Positions 35,965-48,166 are shown, numbered from the stretch's first letter. The stretch is 64,000 nt of DNA from Tethya wilhelma (GCA_964030475.1 CAXIPT010000008.1:875501-939500), one strand, 5' to 3'. Numbers and translations are program-made. The notes: generated by a model not told the origin, from the sequence alone.

Positions 35965-38900
35965 GTGTGTGTGTGTGCACATGTGTATTTGTGTGTGTGT
36001 GCACGTGTATTTGTGTGTGTTAAAGATTGGTGTTTACAAGTATGGACAAACAATACTACTAGAGTGCACAAACAACACACTACTGTATTACACAAAGACA
36101 TGTGTACACAGTCAAGTATGTGCACACGTGGTGGTCATTGGCAAAGTGTCCACACACTCTCACAATAGTGACAATACTTAATTCTACTATCATTATCCCA
36201 TGTATAGCAGGCCTCACAGGTGAATGGCATTGCAGGCATTGGATCATCTTACAACAGATGGGGGGTTGCCCAGGCAACTATTGCTATGGAAACAAGTACA
36301 CTCCATAGTCATACATACATACATACATAGTACATACATACATGCACACATCTGGCCTTTTAAAGCAGCTCCTACCAGGACGTCAACAAACAACTAAAAC
36401 TGGTCAAAACTGGTTTGGTCTATACTGCAACTATACTCCAAATGGAAGTTGTGCAATGACAGGTCAAATTCAATTAGGAAAAACCATCAACAATGTCAGC
36501 AAAAGCTAAAGTTTTGGACAAATATTGCCATCAAACTGGGTGATTAGGAATTAATGACAGGGTGCTTTGTTGCTATTACATCATAAGTGCATCATAATCA
36601 CACAGACATACAATACCTAATATGTACGTAAAAACACTCGTCTATGTTGCAAAAGGCAATGCTGTGAAGGTACAAAGGTCAAAGGTGGCACTCACTTGAG
36701 TTTCTTGAATGCCTCTTCAAAGAAGGCAAATACAAGGTGAATGGTGATGTCACATTGGGTCACACACTGCGAGATGAGGGTGTGGATGACTCGTGAGAGG
36801 AGGGCGTGGTCAGAGAGGGAGCGAGAGAGAAACAGGTCACAGTAGAGCTGGAGCAATTCTGTAAAATATGCATGGAGGAGGAAATTCGTAAAGCCCCTAT
36901 TAATTAGGTATAATTATCATTATTGCAATAAGCTAGCTAGCACACTTGTATATATTGAAGGCCAAATACAATGCAGTCTTGCCACGAAGTAGAATAATTT
37001 TGCTCTAATGGGTGTGAGAGCACACATGTCCACATGCCTGGTATAATGGTCTTATCACACCAGCATCTTGTGCATAAACAACCACTATACTAGTGGGTGC
37101 ATTCACTGCATCGTCAGCATATCATAATGGACATGTGAAACTCCATGAAAACTGATGCTCTACAAGTTCAACTAAACATTGCCACACTTTAGCACAGTAG
37201 GTAGCTAGGTAGGTACATTAATAAAACCTGTTTTAAAATCCAGTTTTCACCCCACACATGCAATCTACAAATTGTTTACCCAATGCAACGTGCAGCTGGA
37301 CCAATCACAATGAATCTCTTACAATAACACTATTACAGTCCTATTGTTTGGCTGTGTGTGTCCATGCAGGAACACATGTACATTCACACACACACCCAGC
37401 ATATCCCATACTATTATACACTGTATTAGAACACATAAGATAGAGAGATTTCAAACACACAAACAAACTCTACGGTATTGCATCATACTCGGAGTGTACA
37501 TACATTTAGTTCATTGTACATGTAGTCAGGTAAAAGCATATATATGCATTATGCAAGATTACATGTGCATTGACGTTTCATAATACCCAATTGAAACAGG
37601 CTACCAATCACTTTACATGTGTACAACTGTTGTAGAGTAGCTAACACTGGTGGTACAACTGATAAGATTAAGCAGCCACCCCTGAGCCAAGTTATGGTTT
37701 GGGGTTGGCTTTATTCAATTTTGGCACATGCAGAGAAAATGGAATATCAAGAGTCTGTGATTGATTACTCGGCACTTACGAAACCCAAAACAGTCGCAAA
37801 TTTGTAACCAATTTTATTCCACTATCAATAATGACGTGGTCTGCAAACAATGCATCACTGCTTATCTATTGAGTCTTGAGCCCTTTAGCACCATGCAGCC
37901 AGAGCAAAGGACAAAAATCAAACAGAGAGATACTCAAAGATATTTTCTGCTTTGCAAGCACTTAGAGACAGCAGTGTGATGTCTACAAACACCTGACAGT
38001 TTGTCTAATGGAGAGAGAGGCTATAAAAGCAATGCTGGCAACAAATTCATAGCAACACACCCATTAGCATCACCATGGCGATCTATTCATAGAAGCAAAT
38101 TATCTCCTTAAGAGGAGATACTGAACAGCTGGTGAAAACACACAAACACTGTATGGGGAGTGGCCATATGGAACTACTGTACAACAGTACACACAATGGT
38201 TCCTAATTGTTTACTGCCAGTGATATAGACCCATATGCACCTAAAACCAACACCAGTGGAAAGTTCTAGAAGCTTTCCACTACAGCACAAGATGACCTCA
38301 ATAATATAGAATGCACAATACATAGCACAGGTGTGTAATCCATTAGAGAGGTGATGCAATGACAATTAGATTCATTAATACAATGGATCACTATTATCTA
38401 GACCATATTCCCACCTCCACACTGTTACCATGGTTACAGACACTAAGCACACAAAACAATAACAGAAAAACAATCATCAAATCTACCAGAAAAACACCAC
38501 CTGACAAAATATCCTCTCTTTAGCTGCAAATGAGACAGTATTATGCACACACATCATACACTTGGAGGAGACAATGTAGAGAGAGAGACTAGAGTGTATG
38601 TCTATACATATAATGCATAAAATGATAGTAAGTTGCACATTGCAACACATCCGTCATAAAAGCCTAACTTGATGGGCTTGCCCTGTAGATCAGAAATTTT
38701 AAAGTGACTAGCAAATGTTCTAATAGAAACAGGAGGTTAAGAGACTCTACTAATTGAATTGACTGTCTGTTGTTAGAGGTACTACATCCAGCACTCATCC
38801 ACTTTAGGATGCTGTTTTGAGAGGCACTTACAATAACAGCTACAGGGATGGCATGCACAAACAACCCTGGTCCAAGGCGTGTTAAAACTTGCCTGGTTGG

Positions 38901-40505
38901 TAGGATTACATCATATTGCGTAATCAAATCAATCACCATTCAACATGCATGTGTGTACTTTCATATAAAGAGAGTATGGGGTAAAAAGGAATGTAAATTA
39001 AAAGCTGTTTGCACACAATCACACTGACACATGACCAAGAGTCAGACCCATTTGGGTAGAAGATTTATTGCTCGGTCAACGAACACCTATTATATCAGAA
39101 GGGAAGCACTTGATTCATTAGGACAATCATTGCTACCATGGCAACTGTTTAGAATCACAGCCATTAAACTATCAGTGCCTGAAGAGAAGTGTTGCTATGT
39201 GTTGCTATGATAGGAAGCCTACACTAGAGGGTTGGAAGCACGACTCAAGAGCAATTACACTCATATCTATTTCCCCTCTCATAATTGAGCAACAGCCCCC
39301 TAACAAGAGCCTAATTGATACACACTGACCTCATTAAGACCCACAGCTTATCCAATAAGCACCTAAAGCATTCTTTTATTAAGTAAGAGCTGGCACGTAT
39401 GTGCATGCATTTTGGTTGTAACGTATGCACGAGGTATTTTGGAAATACAATAAAGAGCTAGCCCACTAACTTACCGTCCCACTTGCCAGCAGAGATGTGG
39501 ACCACATAGTGAGGGACTGTGAGGATATGGTCGAGGAGAATCTGACTGTAGTCTTTGGCAAACCACATCCCAAGACGCTTATTGGAGACTACCTTCATCA
39601 CGTGGTCCAGCAGCTCTGGGAGAGGTAGATGAGGACCCCCTGGGGTGATTGGAAATTAAGAATCAAAAGTAACAAGTATTATCATACCCTAACAGTATGG
39701 GAGAATAAACTTTCCAATTCACAGTGCATTTCCATACAATGACATATATTCTTGTTAGCCTCGTACTCAGGCTCCTCCCTCACATATATTTTCTTTGAAA
39801 ACAAGAGAGGAGCCTGGGGACAAAGCTATATTCTTGTATAAAATGCATTATTGCATGGAGCATGACGGAAGTCAATCTCTTACTCTTATTGGCTGTCTTG
39901 CAGAATACCCGTATCATCTCTGCTACATCCTGTTTGTGAGGTGCAAATGAAGACATACACTATCAGCCACTTAAGTGAAGCTGAAAACAGCTGATCAGCT
40001 CACACCAACTTCACACTACTTAGCAATTCCTCCACTGTAGGAGGTGATAATTATTCATACCCATAAGTGGGCTCCTACCTTCTTCTTTGTTTCTCTGTTA
40101 GTGTAAGCAGTTGTTGATGTGGAGCCTTTCTCTTCCAGCTTAGATATGGCCTCACTCTCTTTGCTGACGTATGTGGTGATGCTCCTGAAGAGACCACTCC
40201 AGGTGAGACCTGAGCTGCGCTGCCTCTTGGTGCCATTGCTCCTAGCAGTGGTGTTGGTGTCAATGTACTCCACAATATGGCCCAGCTGCAGCAGTTCTCT
40301 TAGTCGACTGGCACATTTCTAGAAACAGACGAATTCTAATAAAAGCGCACTCGCTATAAAACTTGTTTTAGAACTTACAGCTGCATGCACATATGTGTGC
40401 ACTTACTTTGCGTTCTGTAATCTTATCACTTTCAATACCAGCTCGACAGTCAATGAGTTCTCCAATTTCATGCTGTATTCGTCCTCTGTCGGCATGATGA
40501 TCCAT
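25151..40505 (-). CDS. ATM: ATM-like PI3K-related kinase, N-terminal half only
   Basis: Many minus-strand exons follow the human ATM order. Start ATG 40505-40503; exons 40407-40505, 40079-40318, 39884-39929, 39475-39639, 36696-36858, 35813-35897, 34881-34988, about 33449-33578, 32476-32754, 30867-31068, 30672-30727, 30476-30553, 29913-30326, about 29512-29690, about 28917-29115, further exons to 26100, about 25829-26189, 25391-25664 and 25151-25305. The N-terminus holds a TAN-like motif (DKITERKKCASRLRELLQLG). Clear matches to remembered human ATM include LSWLVSKWPDSLPTSDYLPL, YESAKDFFR, DPFPNIEPF, VSLSEEIGRFLS and CCLGEIGPKDLGCIAI. These cover up to about human residue 1750 of 3,056. ATM is the nuclear kinase that signals DNA double-strand breaks. 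The FAT, kinase and FATC parts are absent. Exons 5 and 6 do not join in phase, so at least one exon is unseen there; the N gap may hide others. Confidence 0.85.
25681..25726. repeat. (AG)n microsatellite
   Basis: About 22 AG units in an intron of the ATM-like gene, just before an exon acceptor on the minus strand. Confidence 0.95.
31588..32470. other. ATM-like gene intron, with a repeat-like segment
   Basis: Non-coding as far as I can see. Around 32125-32280, GAAGCAAATTTTTTGCGGAT and, in inverted orientation, CCGCGAAAATTTGCTCCCC suggest a degenerate AAAATTCG-type MITE. A similar element may lie at about 33180-33320. Confidence 0.35.
32757..32801. repeat. (GT)n microsatellite at an exon acceptor
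   Basis: The GT tract (minus strand: AC) abuts the acceptor ACACACAG of the ATM-like exon 32476-32754. Confidence 0.9.
33773..34628. other. Assembly gap (856 N)
   Basis: Run of undetermined bases inside the ATM-like gene, bordered on the right by a long (AC)n tract. Long open frames that cross it are artefacts. ATM exons between the 34881-34988 and 33449-33578 exons may be hidden here. Confidence 0.99.
34629..34719. repeat. (AC)n microsatellite next to the gap
   Basis: About 45 AC units directly after the N run; the likely cause of the assembly break. Confidence 0.98.
35047..35084. repeat. Short foldback (degenerate TAGCCTYGTACCC family)
   Basis: TAGCCTTGTACCC with the imperfect inverted arm GGGTAGAAGGCTGA, in an ATM-like intron. 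Confidence 0.45.
35902..36020. repeat. (GT)n-rich tract
   Basis: Long GT repeat with interruptions, directly beside the acceptor of the ATM-like exon 35813-35897. Confidence 0.9.
36860..39474. other. Large ATM-like intron (2.6 kb)
   Basis: Lies between exons 39475-39639 and 36696-36858. A minus-strand open frame at 38664-38939 (91 codons, hydrophobic, no recognisable domain) is the only notable coding potential; I do not support it as a gene. Confidence 0.4.
39756..39828. repeat. Short foldback (TAGCCTCGTACTCAGGCTCC family)
   Basis: TAGCCTCGTACTCAGGCTCC and the imperfect inverted arm GGAGCCTGGGGACAAAGCTA, with a loop of about 30 bases, in an ATM-like intron. Confidence 0.65.
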
Positions 40506-41009
40506 TCAGATGTGCCGGCCACACGCACAAATTATACCATGTGGATGGTGGGCACTATATAGGACATAGATTTAGATGAGCATGCTGTAGCCATGCCCTC
40601 CAGCTCCCCGCGCGCTAGGCTAGGGCTAGGGCATGCTTGCATTTCTTCAAATGTGCATATGTTTGTTCAAAATGCACATTATTATTAAATATTTAAAAAA
40701 CAGCACACAAAAGGTATGTACAAGACGAATCACAAATACCTGTGTTATTACAAACAAACGAAAAGGAACAAAAATTTTACAGGTGGTGTGCACATGTACT
40801 GTCATGGATGAGCAAAAACTGATAATAAAAACGGCAACAGATTGTCGGTCACAAAACAAGAGCTGATCTTTTACTCAAAAAAAACATGGCCATAAGTGAA
40901 TTTATAGATTATATATACTGGATGGGGAAAATATATAATCTACAGTGATATATATTGACAATGATATAAAACTTGAGGGAGAGCTCCTTTGGAAGGAGGG
41001 CTGAGCTTA

Positions 41010-44000
41010 TTACGGAGTGGGGTCTTCGTCATCTATTTGAGTCGGTGTGATTTTGTTCACGCTGTCACTTATGTCTTCTAGATCCCCTTCCACCTCATCA
41101 ATGTGTGTATGAAGTACTCCGGCTTCATTTATTATTGTCTTTGTGAGTCTACTCTCAGTACCAGTTGCAGTGTCTTTCACTGTAGTTTTGATACTACTCT
41201 CAGCACCAGTCACAGCATCAGTTACTGTAGTTTTGATACTACTCTCAGCACCAGTCACAGCATCAGTTACTGTAGTTTTGATACTACTCTTAGCACCTTC
41301 TAATGCACTGATGACTTTATTCTCCGTGTCTTTAATCAAGCCACCAACCTCTTCCTTAAACCCTTCTTTCATTCCTTCCTTGACTCCTTCCTTCACTCCT
41401 TCTTTGATAACTCTGAGAACATCTGAATTATGAGCAGATATTAATGGAGAGGCTTCAGCTGACGTTGTGTTCTTGGTTTCAACTAGCTCTGGCGGATGTG
41501 ATTGTTCCACAGAAGATGGACTACCACCATGTCTCTCTAGATCAAGTTCTAGCTGTGGTTCAACTTCTGGCTCTTCAACTTTATGGGATACAATAGAAAA
41601 AATTTCATCTCCACAGAGTTTACCACTGAAGTTACTTTCGTTTGGTGATGCCAATATAGGAAATATCGTGTGTCCGTTAGGTCCCTCAAGTGGTTTTTTT
41701 GCCTTATTGCCCAACTGAAATAAAAATATGTTATCGAGAGAAAATGCACCACTTTCAATCTCTTTAAATAATGATTTAATGTGAGATCCATGGCCATTCA
41801 AACTCTCCAAACTTCCATCCCAGATGACGTAAACAAGGTGGTCTTTCTCTCGATAACGGAGTGTCTTTATCATTTCAAGTGTATCATTTGGTTCAAAAGA
41901 TTCTAATTGGACTTGATGATGCAAGGCAAGGGATTCTGTCAGTTCTTTGTATTGTATACCAGTTGTTCCAGTGTACATAGGAGTCAAAAAGGAAACTCGT
42001 GAATCTGAAAAACATTGAATTAGTTTGAATATAACAAGCATGATTGATGTGTACTATTCAGTATCGTAGCTTACATTTTGACTTCTTCCGTTTGATGTGT
42101 CCATTTCCAAGTCCTGCAACTCGACCTGGTCCAGGACCACCATCTGTGTGATGGCCATTCTTAACTGAAACAAGAAGTCAATTCATCATGATACCATTAT
42201 ACATGTAAATCAATATGTATACTCAATCACATACCTGGCTGTTCTGATAGTGAGGTTAAGGACACTGGGTCGCCACTCTCCAAGCATCCCACTTTAGGCA
42301 GTTTGTCACGACATCGACACAAAATAAAGATGCACACTCCCACAATAATCACACCACCAAGCACACCACCAACTACGCCACCAACAATGCCGGCAACTGC
42401 AAAAAAAACAGTAAATCAATAAAAGGAAACTGAATATTTAATTGTTATCTTACTGGAGGTGCCTGGTGAAGAAGTTGTACTCTCTGGTGGACTTTCCGTT
42501 TCTGTGGGAATACAAACAAGGTTCAATGTTAACTTCTAGAGCAATATTTACAATACAATTGATAGACTAAACAAATATTCTCATGATTACGAGAAATTAA
42601 CATCTTACACTTTAACATCAGGCCAAATAGCATGCCATTGCGACCGTATAATGTCATGTTGACTGATTGAATATTGAAAAGAGTATTCATGAGTGCAGAC
42701 TATTACTGGTCTGTACCCAAGGCCTAGTATGAGGCTACTTAACAGCCACTATCACTCATGCAACAGGTCATGGCTTTCATACTTGCAAACACACAGTCTA
42801 AAGGACAATAAATTTCTCTATATTGGACCCACATACATATACATACTACAATTATCTCAGCCGCTTCCATCAAAGGGGCCCATAGTGGTCTGATGAGCAT
42901 GATTTGATAATGGAGTGGTTGTGCAATACCCTGGTTGCTAGGCACCCACAACACAAATACCAGCCAGTATAATTGAATCAACATTATTGTTCTGCAAAAG
43001 CAAGCAACGAGCTGGGTACATACTTATATTTTCACAACCTCAGGGAACAGAAAAGTTACGTTGCATGGCTAAAACACACAGCAATGAGAAAATAGAACAT
43101 TCATAGAGACATGAGTTGCAAAGATGGACAATGCCTATTGGAACAGCTCAGTAAACATTAGATGGCGTGCAGAACAAAAACTATGAGAAATAGAATCATG
43201 CCACTTTCACGGGACAATGTATATGCTTACATAGCTTTTGTAAAATGCGCCATATGCATCAATAAGTAGATTCATATGCCAGACAAGCATGCAACAACAT
43301 GCAAAGCAGCCTAGTACAATGGCTACTACGGATGTCTATCACCTAAAACAAGATGTTTATGCATGTTCCTCATAAACGTACACACACAAACACGATAGTG
43401 TAATGCCAGCCTATCTGGAGAACAACTGTTATCATGATTCGAGAGGAGTAAATAACTTGTGGGGGACGGCACTCAAACACCTGCAACTAACAATCCAAAA
43501 AATGTGCTAGCATCAGCACAAAAGGTCAAGTCAACACACACACACACAAACACACACACAACCCATGCATGCACAGCAGCAACTTAGCAACTACTTGTAC
43601 ATATCACAGTATCAAAACAGCTTAGAGGAATGCAACTGTACAACACATCAGTTAGTCATTTGCATATGCTCTTGAATAGATAAACAATGGTTACACAATG
43701 CTGGTGACAAGAAACTAGAAAGCAAAAACAAATGGGAATTGATTTGTTTGTGTACAGGGGTTATGTGGAACTATGGTGCTGGTCTAGCAGTACGCAAAGA
43801 TGTGTCATAATATCACATTGCTATTTAAGGGAGCTACAGGAAAGTGGCCGGACACAACAACATGCTGAGTAAGAATGAGCGCAAAATGATTTCATTCTAT
43901 TCATACCATCATGATTAAATAGGCAATAAAGTATTTTTAGTAACAATGACATCATCCAAGATCATCACAAGTTTTGAGATAAGCGTGAATCAAAGCAAGG

Positions 44001-44153
44001 AAAATTATGAGCTTGAACATACTTTCTTCATTATGCATATCACATACACAAGTACAAATACCTTGAGGACAGTGTTTACATGTAGTCTTGTGTTAAAATA
44101 CAAGGTATATGGTGTTACTCTATGGTTTGAACCTGCTTATACCAATATTCCTT

Positions 44154-44198
<45 letters not shown>

Positions 44199-45228
44199 GC
44201 TAACTCGTGGTACACACACTGAAAGACACCAGCTTACATACATGACATTGTACATATGAATCAGTACACTAAGCTAACCTGTCGTAGTTTCGTTCCCTGG
44301 TGGAGGCGGAGGTGTACTTCTGATAGCTAGAGAAATTTTAAAATTAGAGATGTAACTTAACAGCTCTGAGAGAATGAAATGATAGGGGTTTTTTTATGCT
44401 TACATGTTAGTGTAAACGGAGAAGATTTTATTTTAGCTGTAGAACACGTTCCAGCAGCAAGGACCACTTCGTACAATCGAGTATCAGCCACATTACGATG
44501 GCTCATAAGAACCACTCCTCTCCCACCGCTCACACAAGACTGGTCCAGAGCAGGTTGTACAGTAAAGACGTTGCGAAGTGATTCGTTTACATTTATACAT
44601 ACATCAACACTTCCTTGTTCTCCAATGTAATATTGGGCTACAACCTCACTTCGCTCTGATCCCAGTTCAAAGTAGTCCTCATTTGGGTAAATAGCCTCAG
44701 GAGCTATATTATATAAATGAGGAAAATCTAGTAACAACTACAAACAAATCATTATTCCCTAACAATTTAAATTCACTTACAGTACTGCACTATGAGGTGA
44801 GTGCTGTTATCATCAGTAGTAAACGTAAGGCTGAACTGTCCTCGAGATTGTGGTCGGCCAGGAATCGCCCTAAAGGAGAAGCTGTTGCCCCCAGCTCTTG
44901 GTACAAGCATGAAGTTATCAGCAGCAACCATGTCAAAATTGCCGGTGTAGTTACCTGCGACAGGCTGGGATGGCGTGATTACGAACTCCGAGTTTGAAAC
45001 CGTAAAGCATATCTTTTGAGGCGTTCCGTTGGCATCGAAGTAAAACGCTACACAATAATATATGAAATATTGTAGGCTTACAACTGAATATCGAATAGAA
45101 TGATCTACCTAAAACATATCTCATAGAAACATTGCCAAACCATAGATCTAACTTTGCATACTTTGTGCTTTGGCTCTTGTGTAGACAAGAAGAAAGAGAA
45201 GCAAGGCAGTAAATGAAGATATCGCCAT
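41010..45228 (-). CDS. Type I membrane receptor with unrecognised ectodomain and intracellular domain
   Basis: Eight exons (45162-45228, 44781-45047, 44404-44703, 44279-44326, 42454-42501, 42235-42396, 42075-42164, 41010-42004) total 1,977 nt, 658 aa. Signal peptide MAISSFTALLLFLLVYTRAK; two ectodomain exons of about 90-100 aa each that look like beta-sandwich modules (CFTVSNSEFVITPSQPVAGN; VDVCINVNESLRNVF), plausibly Calx-beta or Ig-like; Pro/Thr stalk (STPPPPGNETTT); a Gly-rich helix (GVVGGVLGGVIIVGVCIFIL) then CRCRDK. The cytoplasmic part (~330 aa) has an alpha/beta-like domain (YSRVSFLTPMYTGTTGIQYK; LVYVIWDGSLESL), a charged linker, VKEGVKEGMKEGFKEE, and three copies of a 15-residue repeat (SSIKTTVTDAVTGAE). 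The start of the alpha/beta part vaguely recalls TIR or SEFIR topology, which is not shown. Probably a signalling receptor; ligand and partners are unknown. Confidence 0.75.
42502..44278. other. Large intron of the receptor gene
   Basis: 1.8 kb between the two small stalk exons. It contains microsatellites; no further exon was recognised. Confidence 0.4.
44156..44196. repeat. (CA)n microsatellite
   Basis: About 20 CA units in an intron of the receptor gene at 41010-45228. Confidence 0.95.
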
Positions 45229-45370
45229 GCTGGTGGATTCCGCGTCTTCTCACTTTACTATCTAAGTTTACTCATAGGTTTAACTTGCATTAAACCAGTT
45301 AGGGACTTGAAACAGTTAAACAACAGGCAATTTTATAAAGTCTGACTCAGAACAACTCTTGGCGAGCTAG

Positions 45371-46268
45371 CTAGCTTGACACAAACGCTTGAAAATCATC
45401 AGACAGAACTTTATTTCCGGTGAGGTGGGGTGTAGACGTACGTGTGACATGATTGCAATTCAACATGATGTCATTGATGACATTTTGGTTCCCTCTGGGC
45501 TCCCATTCAGATTCTGCTCAATATAAGAAAAGGAATAAGGGCAAGTTGACACAGGTTTATCATTAGCACTGTGCTATCTTATGCTCACTCCTGTATGTAG
45601 CTGACACCAGACTATGTATCCTGCATTTTCGTGCATAAAAGGAAAAAAAATGTACTCTTACCTTGATCTGCTGTGATCATAGTGATGAAGCCCAGATCAA
45701 ACTGTAGTTGCTGTATTCTAGGAGAGTCAGACAAGCTATAGCCGACATTTTGTCTGAGTGCAAACTGAAGCAGTTGCTCTGATTGTGACTGTGAACAAGG
45801 TGTCTCTGTGTTGGCACATGATGAATCTGTAGCGGTCTGTCCATCATGCATACACACACTCCCTTCATCAGATAAAAGACTGGTCCTGTGTGACGTGCTT
45901 GCAAACAAGTCCTCACTAAAATCGACTTGATCTTTTTGTTCAACTTGCAACGGATGTTGCAGTGAAGTGCCATTTTTATCTGCTTTGTACTGTGTGTTGC
46001 TGCTAAGATCACAGCTCTCTACACTTGCATCACATACTTGAGTTGAGTGTTGGAGTGGTTTGTCTGCTGTGTGTATCTCCTTGTGCTGAGAGCTATGAGA
46101 GGGTGATAGGCTAGATGTGGCTTCTAGTGATGAGTCAGTGTGTGATGATAGTGATGGAGTGGGGACTGAGGTTGAGTTGCTGATGTTTGCATCTTGTGAA
46201 GGTGGTGGTTTTGGAGAGATAGTGCTATCAGGTTCAACCTTTGCACTGGAAGAAGTTCCACAACCCAT
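45371..46268 (-). CDS. Met-Gly-Cys N-terminus Ser-rich protein, likely lipid-anchored
   Basis: The start is taken at ATG 46268-46266 because it gives MGCGTSSSAKVEPDS, a classic N-myristoylation (Gly2, Ser6) plus palmitoylation (Cys3) signal; an upstream in-frame Met would hide it. Exon 1 is 45662-46268, donor CAAG|GTAAGAG. The likely exon 2 is 45371-45513 (acceptor ATTGAGCAG), in phase, encoding ESEWEPRGNQNVINDIMLNC and ending FQAFVSS with TAG; the sum is 750 nt, 249 aa. The body is Ser/Thr/Gln-rich and low complexity, so it is probably disordered and membrane-tethered. It is divergent from the coiled-coil gene at 46548, sharing its promoter with an X-box. A ciliary-membrane role is a hypothesis. 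Confidence 0.65.
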
Positions 46269-46443
46269 TTCTGCACAGCTGTGATTGAAATACACCCTGA
46301 ATGCAAAGAAACTAGCTAGTCAAACAACTTTCGTATAAATCAAGAAGAATTAATGTGTAATTGTGTGTATAAATGAATCTGTATTAAAACTGCAATATGC
46401 ATAATTTTTCATAACTTTTCACTTACTTTTGTGAGTTGCACAC

Positions 46444-46500
46444 CACGTGGGAGGGCTGGAAAGTGGTTGACGTTTGTTACTATGGCAACAGGGTCACGTG
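46444..46500. promoter_or_regulatory. Bidirectional promoter with RFX X-box between two CACGTG boxes
   Basis: GTTACTATGGCAAC at 46476-46489 fits the RFX X-box consensus (GTNRCC-spacer-RGYAAC) with one mismatch. CACGTG palindromes lie at 46444-46449 and 46495-46500. The cluster sits in the 279-base interval between the start codons of the two divergent genes (46268 minus, 46548 plus). RFX factors control ciliary genes across animals (established). That this site is used is inference. Confidence 0.6.
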
Positions 46501-46547
46501 CACTTTGATGTTTTGAAGCGGGTTGCCCTTCAAAGAGATCAAGAGAC

Positions 46548-47886
46548 ATGGAAGAGAAAGAACTGACCAAAAAACCCGACTCATACGAGCAGGTATTGAT
46601 AGAGAGAGACGGAAAGTTTGAGCTGGTGAATGCAACTGACATGCAAGCAAATGAAGGAAGCGTGAGTGGACAAGAGAAACTCCTATCCAATGGAGCCCCT
46701 GACTCTTCTTCTCTAGTTGAAAGAGAGCAGCCACAAGAAGAAGTGTCAGCAATAGCTTCCAAGAAAGGACAAGATGGTGCTACCAGTGAACAGGCCTCTG
46801 GTGGCATAGGAAGAACAGTAAATAACGATAAACATGATGATAAAGTAATATTGCAGGATCAAGAGGTATGTACCATTGTTGCCGGGCCTGCTGTGTATGT
46901 AATATTACTGAATAAGTTTATTACAACCCCTTTAGGTTGTTGAGTCCAAGAAATCATCAGAGAAAGTAGCAAACCCTGATAATGAGACTGGATATCGTGT
47001 TTCAATCCGTGAAGCTGAACACATACACCAAGCTGACAATACTGTTGCTGAAGCATCGCCAAAGCAAGCCAGACCAAGCCAAGAAAGAGTAGACATGTCA
47101 GTGACCTCAAGTACCACTGCATTGCAGCAGCAGAGAAAGATACAAAGAATATCTTCAGTTGGAAGGACCAAATCAGCACCAGGCTTAAGACTGCAAACAA
47201 GAGACCAAGAAGATGAAGAGAGGGAACGTAGAGCAAGAAATGAAGCTGCATTCCTTGCCTGGCGATCCAAAAAGGACAAGGAGATTGCTGAAAAGAAAAG
47301 ACTGGAAGCAATGAAGCATAAACATGATTCAGAGCAATTGGAAGAGAAACGCAGCAGAAATGAAGCCGCCTTTCAAGCATGGTTGACTTTCAAGAACGAA
47401 AAGTTGCATGAAGAGAGAAAACAAGAGAGACTGTCAAGACCAGCTACAAGTGTCCCTAAAGAGAATGAAGAGAGAAGCAGAACAGCTTTTAGGATGTGGT
47501 TGGACAAGAAGCAGGACGAAAGACAAAGTGAGATTCAGTTGAAGCAGAAGAAGCACCAAGAAGAAGAAGAGGTAGCTAAAAAGAGTGACCCCACCATTGT
47601 GGATCAAGCATATAAACGGTAAAGTATTGGTGTATATAGGTGTATGATAAAGATTGATATTTTGTAATCAATAGTTGGCTCCATGGTAAGAATGTGCAAG
47701 CTAGAGAAGAGGCACTAAAAAGAGAGCTATATAGGAAACATTATTTCAGCCAAGCCAGGAGAAGTAAACACGCACTTGCTAGGTAAGACAGTAGGTACCA
47801 TAGCTCTCAAAGTTGATTGAAATTGATTTGCATGGTATTATTGATTGATCAAAATTTTATTGATTCTCAGATTTGAAGGATTTTAG
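46548..47886 (+). CDS. Coiled-coil protein with repeated AFxxWLxxK motifs, probable ciliary or microtubule protein
   Basis: Exons 46548-46865, 46936-47618, 47675-47782 and 47871-47886 sum to 1,125 nt, 374 aa, ending ALARFEGF. The first ~150 aa are acidic and Ser-rich. The second half is a long charged helix with four related motifs: RNEAAFLAWRSKKDKE, RNEAAFQAWLTFKNEK, RSRTAFRMWLDKKQDE and VDQAYKRWLHGKN. Such A-F/Y-x-x-W-L-x-x-K repeats are a feature of coiled-coil proteins such as CCDC181, CCDC34 and MAP9; I cannot choose between them. The X-box just upstream supports a cilium- or flagellum-linked role. The first ATG of the open frame is used. Confidence 0.75.
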
Positions 47887-48166
47887 ACGGCAAACTGATC
47901 GCTTTTTTGATAACATTCATATTGTACATACATTGTAATGCTGCTACATAAATATTCTACAATACACTCACAATCTTACTCTCTTTTCATGGACATATCA
48001 GACAATGCAATGCCTCTGTTGACATTGTAGGAATTATGTTTTTGTATTGGTCGTCAATTTAACAAGATACAATTGAATTTACTGTAATGGTCGTTACTGG
48101 TATATGTAATAATGAGGTAAGAGTGCAGTGCAAAAATTGGTGAGTTGTAGAGTTTGTACTCATGAT

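Noticed and set aside
38664..38939. Minus-strand 91-codon frame in the large ATM-like intron
   Set aside because: No homology recognised, no good splice context and not part of the ATM order.
41103..41718. Plus-strand frames opposite the receptor's repeat region
   Set aside because: Antisense shadows of the VKEG and SSIKTTVTDAVTGAE repeats.
46859..47380. Minus-strand 173-codon hydrophobic frame opposite the coiled-coil gene
   Set aside because: Hydrophobic because it is antisense to a charged coiled coil; no splice or promoter support.
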